A DNA stretch of 64,000 bases from Ignavibacteria bacterium (lineage in GTDB: Bacteria; Bacteroidota; Ignavibacteria; SZUA-365). Below are positions 55,757 to 64,000 of this stretch, piece by piece; within the stretch, counting starts at the first letter, position 1; each line of letters opens with the position of its first letter. The position numbers and the translations under genes are program-made. Below the pieces are notes generated by a model. That model made no database searches. It saw only the letters and a program-made list of their open reading frames with translations, and was not told the origin of the DNA. The DNA lies in assembly GCA_016720835.1 (NCBI GenBank), contig JADKJW010000014.1, positions 70,526 through 134,525 on the forward strand, given 5' to 3'.

Positions 55757-56078
55757 GGGATAGGGTCCGTATGTAAAGTGGATAAATGTTTGTTCTGAAG
55801 AAGTGCTGTGCGCTGCCATATCTGTGTTCTGTTCGTTGGACCGGCTGAGAGCAGGGCCTCAAAGCAGCTGCCGGTCTTTCATCGTGATATTTGCAGCAGT
55901 AACGTGCGGCATCTTTGATATTCTTATCGGCATAAATACAAGGTGACATATGCCGTGCCAGAAATTATTGCCGATTAACGCTCAAATTACAAGCACTTAC
56001 ACTCGAAATGTTCTCAGCACATCAGATATTGGACAATTCATACAGGAACTGTCCACAATATGAACACCGCCCTTTTCG
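55757..56078. other. AT-rich region upstream of the T9SS gene at 53504-55756
   Basis: No gene is visible. The segment 55890-56050 is distinctly AT-rich compared with its surroundings and probably holds the promoter of the minus-strand gene, but no consensus pair was clear. Confidence 0.4.
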
Positions 56079-56252
56079 TCAGGCGGCGCGTTCGGTGCAG
56101 ATGAACATCCAGCGGATGCCGAAGCGGTCGGTGCAGTTGCCGAAATACGCGCCCTGGAACATGTCGGCAAGCGGCATCACCACTGCGCCGCCGCCGGAGA
56201 GCGCCGCGAAGAGCCTGTCCGTATCCGCGCGCGTGTCAGCTCGACTGTCCAT
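56079..56252 (-). pseudogene. C-terminal fragment of a VOC/PhnB-like protein
   Basis: The minus-strand frame reads DRLFAALSGGGAVVMPLADM then FQGAYFGNCTDRFGIRWMF and stops at 56079. This is the last third of a PhnB-type VOC (glyoxalase-fold) protein, including the WGxxFG-like FQGAYFG and the terminal FGIRWM strand. Nothing of the N-terminal two thirds is present. The frame can be opened from an ATG at 56252, inside the end of the YitT gene, so the fragment may be fused to noise. It is most simply a truncated remnant. Confidence 0.65.
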
Positions 56253-57099
56253 GCGGCCGCGGTGTCACGATGCCGCCCTCGGCGCCGCTGAGGGGATGGA
56301 AGATGATGAAGGCCGAGGGATCGAGATCGCGAACGATCGTCCGGACCTTGCCGATCTCCAGACGCGTCACGACGCAATAGAGGATGTCCTTCTCCTCGCC
56401 GCTCGCGCCGCCGTAGCCGCGATACACCGTGACTCCCCTCCCGAGGTCGCCGGTGATGCGCTCACGGATCTCCGCATGCTGGTCGGATACGATGGTCATG
56501 GCCGTGTACGCGTCGATGCCGTTGAGCACGAAATCGAGCGTCTTCGCCGCGGACATGTAGGTGAGGATGGAGTAGAGGCCGGCGTCCACGCCGAGGAAGA
56601 ACATGGCGAGGAGGAAGAGGCACGCATTGAAGAACAGGATGACGTCGCCCACTTTGAGGATATGGACCCGCTTGCTGATGAGCAGCGCCGCGATCTCGGT
56701 GCCGTCGAGCACCGCGCCGCCGCGCACGGCGAGTCCGATGCCCGCGCCGATGAAGATGCCGCCAAAGACGGCCTTCAGGAGCAGGTCGGTGGTGACTTCG
56801 GGATACGGGATCGTTGCCCGCGCGGCCGCGAGACCGCCGATGGCGAGGACACTGCGTATCGCGAAGGCGCCTCCCATCTGGCGGAAGCCGACGGCGATGA
56901 AGGGCAGGTTCACCATAATCAGCCACAGTTCCAGCGGCAGCGGCGTCGTTTTCGAAAGGAGCATTGATACGCCCGTCACTCCCCCGTCGATGAAATTGCT
57001 CGACAGGAGAAAGCCCTTCAGGCCCATGCCGGCCGACAGCACGCCGAGCGCGATGAAGCCGGCGTTGCGAAGCTCGCGGATGACGATGGTCTTGAACAC
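56236..57099 (-). CDS. YitT family membrane protein with DUF2179 domain
   Basis: A 287-residue protein from a GTG at 57099. Upstream in-frame sequence is purine-rich low complexity and does not look coding. Five or six membrane helices occupy residues 10-200 (GFIALGVLSAGMGLKGFLLS; GGIFIGAGIGLAVRGGAVLD). The cytoplasmic C-terminal DUF2179 domain covers about 215-275 (RGVTVYRGYGGASGEEKDIL). The loop SSNFIDGGVTGVSMLLS is typical of YitT/YebE-type proteins. Function is unknown. The last residues (TPRPHGQSS) run into the VOC remnant, so the natural C-terminus may have been altered there. Confidence 0.82.
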   Translation of the reverse strand: MFKTIVIRELRNAGFIALGVLSAGMGLKGFLLSSNFIDGGVTGVSMLLSKTTPLPLELWLIMVNLPFIAVGFRQMGGAFAIRSVLAIGGLAAARATIPYPEVTTDLLLKAVFGGIFIGAGIGLAVRGGAVLDGTEIAALLISKRVHILKVGDVILFFNACLFLLAMFFLGVDAGLYSILTYMSAAKTLDFVLNGIDAYTAMTIVSDQHAEIRERITGDLGRGVTVYRGYGGASGEEKDILYCVVTRLEIGKVRTIVRDLDPSAFIIFHPLSGAEGGIVTPRPHGQSS

Positions 57100-57115
57100 G
57101 AGGGGGGCTTTCCTG

Positions 57116-57207
57116 GGTGTGAGTGTGAAGAGCGAAGAACGAAGGGCGAAGGCGAAGAGTGGAGGGCGAAGGGTGGGGTAAAGGGTGAAGAGTGAAGAGA
57201 GAAGGAA
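57116..57207. repeat. Purine-rich low-complexity tract upstream of the YitT gene
   Basis: Irregular repeats of GTGAAGAG, GCGAAG and GGGTGAAGAG on the plus strand, almost free of C and T runs. It lies directly before the GTG start of the YitT gene on the other strand. It may be a simple-sequence expansion. Confidence 0.6.
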
Positions 57208-57366
57208 AACGCGGTGATACGGATCCGCACTGTCTTGCGATGCCGATTGAAGCTGCCCTGAAGGAGTACAAACGATACGCCTTTCCGGTTGAAAATTCAA
57301 CCAGCCTTCCCTTCAGGCAGTCTGGGAGCGGACGGCGACTGGCGCCAGGCATCATTGTTTCCGGAG

Positions 57367-57395
57367 TTGCTTTTGACAAAAAACCACAGTATTAT
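57367..57395 (+). promoter_or_regulatory. Candidate promoter of tRNA-Asp
   Basis: TTGCTT (57367-57372), a 17-base spacer and TATTAT (57390-57395), about 30 bases before the tRNA. A 7-bp hairpin ACGCTTC / GAAGCGT (57401-57418) lies between the promoter and the tRNA. Confidence 0.4.
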
Positions 57396-57425
57396 TGCAG
57401 ACGCTTCGTAAGAAGCGTTGGATAC

Positions 57426-57499
57426 GGAGCGGTAGTTCAGTCGGTTAGAATGCCTGCCTGTCACGCAGGAGGTCGCGAGTTCGAGTCTCGTCCGCTCCG
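57426..57499 (+). tRNA. tRNA-Asp (anticodon GTC)
   Basis: The 74-base gene folds into a cloverleaf: acceptor GGAGCGG / CCGCTCC, D arm GTTC / GAAT, anticodon stem CCTGC / GCAGG with loop CTGTCAC (anticodon GTC), and T arm GCGAG / CTCGT with TTCGAGT. The discriminator is G at 57499, and CCA is not encoded directly after it. The 3' half overlaps the end of a serine-recombinase remnant on the other strand, which suggests that the tRNA served as an integration site. Confidence 0.96.
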
Positions 57500-58216
57500 C
57501 CCAATGAGACGCAAGCCGTTTTCTTCACCGGAAACGGCTTGCTTCGTTATTGCAGGGACGTTCCTAAGCGCAAACAGGTCAAAGGGTTGCCGGTACACCG
57601 GAGTAAGGACTCCTTTGTCCCACACCGAGTTAGAGACCACGAAATCGAGAAGCTGGCGCTTCGTCGTGAGATCCGCCGCAACGTAGGCCGGAACAATGCG
57701 TTGCGCGAGTTCAGAGGATTCTCCACCGTCGAGCAGGTACGACTGTTCCGCGGCCTGGTGCCGTTCGATCTTCTGGAGCGCCTCCCGCTGCTGGGTGCGC
57801 AGCTCTTCGCTCTTCGTCACGAAGAATTCCTTCGTGATGAGCCCGTCCAAGCGGTCGGTGTACATCTCGTCGATGCGGTTGCCGAGTCGCGTGTGCTGGC
57901 GTTGGAGACCTTCGATCACTTCATTGTGGTAGGCGCTTTCGTCGCGATGGCTCTCCTTCAGGATGCCTGCAAGCCAATCGGCATCTTCTGGTCAGACAAA
58001 TCCGGCCGATGATCTCGCCGAATGCCTCGACCAGCCGTTCCTCCTGACGTACTCCCCGGCGTCACAGCCGCCTTTGGCGTTCGTGCAGCGGTAGTAGACG
58101 TAGCGGCCTTTGTGCTTCTCTGCGGAAAGAACGCACCCGCACGATCCGCAGCGGACAAAGCCCTGGAACGCCCAGGAGTATTTCTGTTTTCTGAATGGAT
58201 GCCGGTTGATATACAA
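57461..58216 (-). pseudogene. Serine recombinase remnant (zinc ribbon and C-terminal part) next to tRNA-Asp
   Basis: Read from about 58216, the sequence NRHPFRKQKYSWAFQGFVRC then GSCGCVLSAEKHKGRYVYYR and CTNAKGGCD is the recombinase zinc beta-ribbon with its four cysteines. After single-base frame breaks near 58040 and 57990 it continues as EERLVEAFGEIIGRICLTR, EDADWLAGILKESHRDESAY and then an intact coiled-coil part (IEGLQRQHTRLGNRIDEMYT) up to the end. The catalytic resolvase domain is absent: a stop lies just before 58216. The last residues (SGRDSNSRPPA) are the antisense reading of the tRNA T arm, a known sign of integrases running into their attachment tRNA. The gene is a truncated, frameshifted leftover of a mobile element. 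Confidence 0.75.
57511..57542 (+). terminator. Terminator of tRNA-Asp
   Basis: GCAAGCCGTTT and AAACGGCTTGC form an 11-bp stem with a 10-base loop, 12 bases after the tRNA, followed by TTCGTTATT. Confidence 0.6.
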
Positions 58217-59284
58217 CGAAAGTCATGAGCCCCCTCTGTCAGGGCAGTTGTCCGATCGAAAAAATCAGCCTATCATAGGCGAGAGCGGGCAACAACGGAA
58301 CTTCTTTGAAGCGTGAGTGATGTACAACACGCTTCAAGCTGTAAGATGAATTCATCATCATTTCACCACCTCCATCAGTTTGAAGCGCGAGACGGACGGC
58401 GTGTGAAGTTGATAGATATAGGTTCCCGAAGGAAGTTCGGACGCATCGTAGGGCAGCACGTACCTGCCGGGAGCGTGCAGGCCGCTGAGCAGCGTCGCAA
58501 CACGCCGGCCAATGAGATCCGTGATGAAGAGATCGGTCTGCCCCATTTCTATCAGTTCGTATTCGATGAGGGTTGTTGCGTTGAAGGGATTCGGCCTGTT
58601 CTGCCCGAGTGCGAGCGTGCCGGACGCGAATATCAGTCGGGCTCCGCCTTCGCGGCAGATCGCAACACAGTATTCGCATTCCGCGGATGCAAATTGTGTG
58701 TGCACCCCGCTTCCCTGCCAGAGGAATGAATCGATGCGCACCGTTGCGCAGGCGGCACCTCCCAGTACCACCATGAAGGGCAGCTCCAACAGGACGCCGC
58801 TGCCGGTCTGCGCTGGACGCGTACCTGTCACAGTTATTATCCGGTCAGCACCATCGTCGCGCGATGTCGCCGGCCGGAATTGCGGCACGAGAACACTGCG
58901 ATTGAAACGCAATTGCGCCGTGAAGGCATTTGCATTCACGGCATCAAGTTGCGCGGATCTCAACAGCTGGATGGGCAGCAGCACCACGGCGCCGACAGGG
59001 AGAGGGGCCGCCGCTGCGCAGGCGAATCCGATTTCAGAGCTTGCCCGCGCGGGAGTGTAAAAAAAATGGCTGCGAGACACCGCTGCAACCGAAACTATCC
59101 GTAATCGTCACACGGTAGAGGCCAGAATCGCTGACGGTGTATCTTGCGGCAGTGGCGCCGGGAATGTCCACTCCGTTTCGCTGCCACCTGTAGGATACCG
59201 CGGGAGTCGAGATCAGCTCTGTTCCTTGTACCGTAATCGTGGGAACAGGATTCGGGTGCACCAGTACCACAACGTCGGCTTCTC

Positions 59285-60300
59285 CGCTGCAACCATTCGT
59301 ATCGATTACCGTGATGCGATAGCTGCCCGCCTGCGTAAGCGTTACTCGCCGGGTATTCCCGCCTGTAGACCACAGATACGAAACATAGCCGGATCCGGCA
59401 TCGAGCACGGTACTGTCGCCTTCGCAAAACTCCGTAACCCCCAGGATCACTGGGACAGGACGGGGTAGCACGGTCACGTTGATCGGCACGGCGGTCCCTG
59501 AACAACCCAAGCGTCAGTGACCGTCACCGAGTAGCTTCCGGCTGTGGACACGGTGATGGTGCGCACCGTTTCACCACTCGACCATTGATATGCGATGTAG
59601 CCTGCGCCGGCATCGAGTGTGACGCTCTCGCCATTGCACAAGCGCGACGGCCGGTTCGCCGTAATGACCGGCTGGAGCGTGGTGTTCACTGCGACAATCA
59701 TCATGGTATCGCGAGTGCAGCCCGCCGCACTCGCGACAGTTACGCGGACAGTGTCGGCGCCGGGCTGTGACCAGCGAATCGTCACCATATTGCTGCCGGC
59801 TCCACTGCGAATACTCCCCCGGGATGACGACCAGGTGAAAGCGGTACCAGTGGCGCTCGACACCGAGAATTGCGCATCAGTATTCAAGCATACAGCGCCG
59901 GGGCCTGAAAGCACCGCGTCGGGACGCGGGAGCACACTCACCAGCACCGGTGCAGATTTTCCAAGGCAACCGGACAGATCGGTGACCGTCACGAAATAGC
60001 TGCCGCCCCTGCGAACACTGATAGTGCGCGTCGTATCACCTGTGGACCATACGTACCTGCCGTACCCCGCCCCCGCATCGAGCGTGACTGAATCGCCAGG
60101 ACACATGGAGGTACCTCCCGATGCAGTCAGCACCGGAACGGGGGAGCGGCCGGAACGTCACGGAAATGGTTGCGACACACCAGTGCAGCCGTTCGCGTCC
60201 CGCACGGTGACGGAATACGCACCGCTGCCGTACACCGTAATGTGCTGCGTTGTTGCGCCGGTGGACCATTGATAGCCCGCATACCCGTCGCCTGCATCGA
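59285..60300 (-). repeat. Tandem Ig/PKD-like repeats in the large T9SS gene
   Basis: Four copies follow the pattern CxGDSxTLDAGxGYxxYxWS-TGxTT...GxYxVTVxDxxGC: LCEGDSILLDAGDGY (about 60325-60180), MCPGDSVTLDAGAGY (60110-59965), LCNGESVTLDAGAGY (59645-59510) and FCEGDSTVLDAGSGY (59430-59285). Each is about 49 residues plus a linker. Confidence 0.8.
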
Positions 60301-62044
60301 GCAGGATGCTGTCGCCCTCGCAGAGCACTGGGGATGTATTGCCGACGATGACCGGCGAGAGCGCATTCTCGATGCGTACAACGAGAACGGTGTCCCTGAT
60401 GCATCCACTGCCGTTCGCGGTCATGCGAACCTGCACGGTACCGGTACCGGCCGCCGACCAGCGGACACGCAGAGAATCTTCATCCAGTGCGTTCAGCGGC
60501 GCACCTCCTGCCACCGACCACCTGCACGATAGCCCTGCCGGTCGATCCAGTCGATACGTCGCTTCCGTATTCGGACAAAGCGAGGGGGGCCCGGTGATCC
60601 GCGCGTTCGGTAACGGCAGAATGGTTACCGCGTATGCCGCTGAAGTATCGGTGCACCCGTCGCTGTTCCTGACCGCAAGGCGGTATTGTCCTGCTTGAAC
60701 AGCCGTGTATTCCAGGTGAGTTGCTCCTGCGATGGCAACTCCGTTCCGCATCCAGGAGTATTCCAGATTCGTTCCATTGGGCGCACGAAGTGTTACACTC
60801 CCGCCTTCACAGAAACTGGTTGGACCATCGGCAACAACTCCGGCCACCGGCCGAGCATACCGGGTCACGTCCACAGCGGCTGAGGTATAGATGCAGCCCG
60901 CGGCGTTGCGACGACACGAAACGAACCACTCTGCGAGGCACATATGTCGTACTTCGTGCATTGGTGATATCCACGCCATCGCGCTGCCATTGGTGTGTCC
61001 ACCCTGCCCCGCTGTCCGACCGGAGGATGAGCTTGTCACCGTCACAGAGCCTGAGTGCCCGCCGGGGCAACCGCTGCTATTGGTGCACTGTTCACTATGA
61101 TAAGCGCCGCAACCGAAGTGTCGGGTGGCAAGCAGCTGCCGGTCAGTATGCAACGATATCGAAAGGCGTGGAGGCCGAGACTGGCCTTAATGATTACGAG
61201 CGTTGCGGGTGTGGTTTCCAGTATAGGGCACAGAATCCGATATGTCGGTAAAACCTGTGCCATTATCGACCTGCCACTGATACGCTGTCACGGTACCGGT
61301 TGCAACGACCGTGAAGGGGAGGCGTCTTCACCGTCTCGCATACCGTCATTGCGTCGGCTGCGATGCGATCGAAGGGGCCGGAATGACGGTCACTCGAGCA
61401 GAGAGGGTCATCGCGTCCGGAGGACAGGGGCCGGATACGATGCAGCGATACTGATACCCGTTCATTCCGGCTTTCACCGGAGCAAGCACCAATTGCGGAG
61501 AGGTTGTTCCCTGATAGGGCAGCGTCGCCGCGAGGTCGGAATACGCTGCGCCTTGATCCTCCTGCCATCGATACGTCAGACCCGATCCGGATGCTGACAC
61601 GACAAACCTGGCCGTGTCGCCGACGCACAGCGATTGATCGACCGGTTCCCTCGAAATGATCGGCGGTTGTGCCACCGTAAGGGTGGAGGGATTTGTCTCC
61701 ACGCTTCCGCAGGAATTCTTCACCACCGCCCGGTAGAGTCGTCCATGCAGTGTGATGGAGGCTGTGATCGTGAGAACGGTATCCGTTGCTCCGGCCAACG
61801 CACTCCAGCTTGCGCCACCGTTACTGCTCGTCTGCCACTGAACTGACGGGAGGGGGAAGCCGCTTCGGGATACGGACAGGGTCACAACGCTGTCCACGCA
61901 AGCACCGATGCCGGATGGAAGCACGGATGCCACGGGTTTGATGCATCCGAATTTTACAATCACCGCGTCAAGCGTTCCGCCGCCGTACACTTTTTGGAAG
62001 GCATTTTGCGTCACCGGAAAATCCACCGATTCGGTCACTCCGGT

Positions 62045-63240
62045 AAATAGAGTTCACCGGAATTGTCCGCAATTTTCGCCCCACCATCATCGGCGCTTCC
62101 TCCGTAATACGTTGCCCATTGCCGGGTAAGATTTTCATCGAAACGGATGAGATAGATATCCTGCCCTCCTGCGTTCGACGATTGGAAAGCATTGAAACCT
62201 GCATATCCGAACTGACCGTCAATCCTCCCGTGACGAAATGATTATTATCGACAGGTGTCAGGAAATTACAGTTATCATACCCGCTTCCCCCGATATAGGT
62301 TGCCCATATTCTCGAGCCGGACGGTGTGATTTTTATGGCCACGCCGTCGTAATCACCCGCGATGGCATTCTGGTACGCGCCCTGGACCGGGAAGTTGCTA
62401 CTGTTCGACAAGCCCGACACGAGTACATTCCCGGCGCCATCAAGCGCAATATTGATCAGCATATCCCACGCGGAACCACCGTAGTATGTTGCCCAGATTG
62501 GAATCCCTGCACTGGAGAGCTTCAGAATCAGACCATCAGTACCCCCTCCCAGCGCTGGTTGAAACGCGTTGGACACCGGGAACGTACTACTCCGCGTGTA
62601 CCCTGCGATGTAGATGTTTCCGCTCCCGTCGGTCTTCACATAATTAAATACATCATCCAGGTTACCACCGTAGTAACTTGCCCACAATCGTGTGCCGCTG
62701 CTGTTGAATTTGATCGCGAATGCGTCATCGGCAGGCGCCTTCACGGGTTGATATGCGTTGAGCACTGGAAAATCGCTGCTTTTCAGGTACCCCGTGACGA
62801 TGATGTTTCCACTCCCGTCAATCGCCGTCCCGATACCCCATTCATCCGCGCTCCCGCCATAGTACGTTGCCCACTGCCGCAAACCATTAGCGCCGAATTT
62901 CAAAATATAGATATCGATCGCACCTTTCCTTGTGCTTTGAAATGCCCCGGCAGTAACCGGGAAATCCGAACTGGTGGTGATGCCGGTCACGGCAACACTG
63001 CCGCTGCCGTCCACGGCAAGGTCCCAGCCCTCGTCACGCGCGCTTCCTCCGAAGTACGTTGCCCATAGCCGGTTTCCATTTTCGTCAAACTTTACGAGCA
63101 TGATATCACTGTCGCCGGCTGGGGGGCTGGTCCGCGTTCAGTATCGGCAAATTTGCGCTGCGGGTAGACCCGGCGACAACAACATTTCTGTTTGCGTCTG
63201 CAGCAATCGCGGAACCATCGTCGTGCGCGCTCCTCCATAG
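62045..63240 (-). repeat. SBBP beta-propeller repeats in the large T9SS gene
   Basis: At least six copies of a ~60-residue unit of the type WATYYGGSADEWGIGTAIDG, SGNIIVTGYLKSSDFPVLNA, with variable tails before the next WATYYGG, WASYYGG or WATYIGG. Confidence 0.8.
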
Positions 63241-64000
63241 TACGTAGACCACGGAGTGGAGGCGAGGATACTGCTTTCGCCGATGACGCGTACGTCATGA
63301 GCTTTCGCAGTGCCAGAATAGAGAATGTGCGCGTCCAGTTGATCCGCTCCCACGACGATGTCGGACGAGGCTGTCTCCATCCTGCCGGGCGCCGTGTTCA
63401 TGCGCAACATCCCGTATTCCGCGCGCGCGAGTGCTGTCGCGCCAGAGTATTTCATCCGGATATCACCGGCTCGCCCCCCCGCGTGGACGATGAAATTGTA
63501 TTTCAGTGTCCCCGCGGCGGCAACCAATTCAAGGTCGATGTTCTCGTACACATGCTCGTACACGATGCGCCGGTACTCCTTGATGCCGGTAATGCCGTCA
63601 GGACAGTGCGCGAGATAGTATTGACGACGCCGGGATACGGATCTTCCTTCCGCAGATGTGTCTCCTGCCTGCCTCCCACAAACGTCATGTCCATGCGATA
63701 CTGCCGGGCGTTCGTCGCAGCTGAATTCTCCCAATGTTGCGATGGACGAGGGCACTCGTCTCCTGCACACTCGTGTCGGGTTTGATGAACACCGTGCTGA
63801 TGCCGTCGCGCCGGAAATACAGCCGGGCGCCTGAAACGGTTGCCGTGAACATGATATCCGGACACGGCTTGCCATCGGTATCGACGATCTGCCCCTTGTT
63901 TTCCTGAAATCGAATGCCCATGTGTGTTGACACAGACGGAGTTCCAACAGGGTTCCCGTGAAGAGTACGCGCAAAGGGTCGTTCGCGTGAAGGCCAAATC

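Larger units (their letters stand above)
58358..64000 (-). pseudogene. Very large T9SS gene with SBBP propeller and Ig-like repeats, multiply frameshifted, partial
   Basis: One coding sequence runs from the right edge (start outside or unclear) to a stop at 58358. The N-terminal part has RFQENKGQIVDTDGKPCPDI, as in SBBP proteins, then YYLAHCPDGITGIKEYRRIV. Six or more SBBP propeller repeats follow (about 63240-62040). Then come Ig-like domains (VQWQTSSNGGASWSALAGAT), tandem PKD/Ig-like repeats (60300-59285), and a cohesin- or FN3-like domain. A T9SS sorting domain ends it (GQNRPNPFNATTL ... LIGRRVATLLSG ... LPSGTYIYQLH). At least a dozen frame breaks are visible, for example near 63720, 63625, 63225, 63122, 62210, 62045, 61345, 60165, 60140, 59505 and at an A8 run at 59059-59066. 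The segments stay open in their correct frames. Either the gene is decayed or this end of the contig contains indel errors. Confidence 0.7.

Noticed and set aside
57373..57395. TTGACA with TATTAT upstream of tRNA-Asp as a promoter
   Set aside because: The spacer is only 11 bases; the overlapping TTGCTT with a 17-base spacer to the same -10 fits better.

Overview
This window reads as a stretch of chromosome from a high-GC member of the Bacteroidota/Chlorobi (FCB) group, probably an uncultured Ignavibacteria- or Kapabacteria-like lineage. That placement is inferred. The main evidence is ten large exported proteins whose C-termini carry a 'xPNPF ... GxEV ... G.H...FD...L.SGxYxxxL' type IX secretion (T9SS) sorting domain, plus an Omp85-family assembly protein and dense coding. 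Several promoter-like sites (TTGACA or TTGCTT, about 17 nt, TAT-rich -10) look more like ordinary sigma-70 promoters than the TAnnTTTG type of classical Bacteroidetes.

Layout. 0-9.4 kb: a dihydroorotate-dehydrogenase-like flavoprotein, a repeat-rich spacer, a large T9SS cargo protein, NADP isocitrate dehydrogenase followed by a small c-type cytochrome, and a homogentisate-dioxygenase-like enzyme. 9.4-14 kb (minus strand): an apparent operon DUF2795 - Omp85 protein - DNA polymerase III delta' (holB) - RicT, with a clear promoter. 14-17 kb: soluble pyrophosphatase and a K+-independent H+-pumping membrane pyrophosphatase. 17-21 kb (minus): histone-deacetylase-family amidohydrolase, EamA transporter and APC-type permease in a compact operon. 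21-26 kb: a discoidin/dockerin-like T9SS protein facing lon-prmC. 26-34 kb: one 2502-residue beta-helix T9SS protein with an internal duplication. 34-42 kb: a propeller sensor with a kinase-type ATPase domain broken by a frameshift, then two tandem VIT/VWA T9SS proteins, the first frameshifted. 42-50.5 kb: a reprolysin-like metalloprotease, a beta-helix protein and a frameshifted choice-of-anchor D protein, all T9SS cargo. 50.6-52.6 kb (minus): DUF2164 - outer-membrane barrel - PAP2 phosphatase. 52.6-58.3 kb: poly-G tracts, gene remnants (SRPBCC, VOC, serine recombinase), another T9SS protein, a YitT protein and tRNA-Asp. 58.4-64 kb: one very large T9SS gene with SBBP propeller and Ig-like repeats, interrupted by a dozen or more indels and running off the window.

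The housekeeping genes (icd, ppa, hppA, lon, prmC, holB, ricT) are ordinary and intact. The accessory part is a bank of secreted, repeat-built surface proteins. Many of its genes are frameshifted by short indels without accompanying nonsense substitutions, so sequence error has to be separated from true decay or phase variation before anything is concluded about function.
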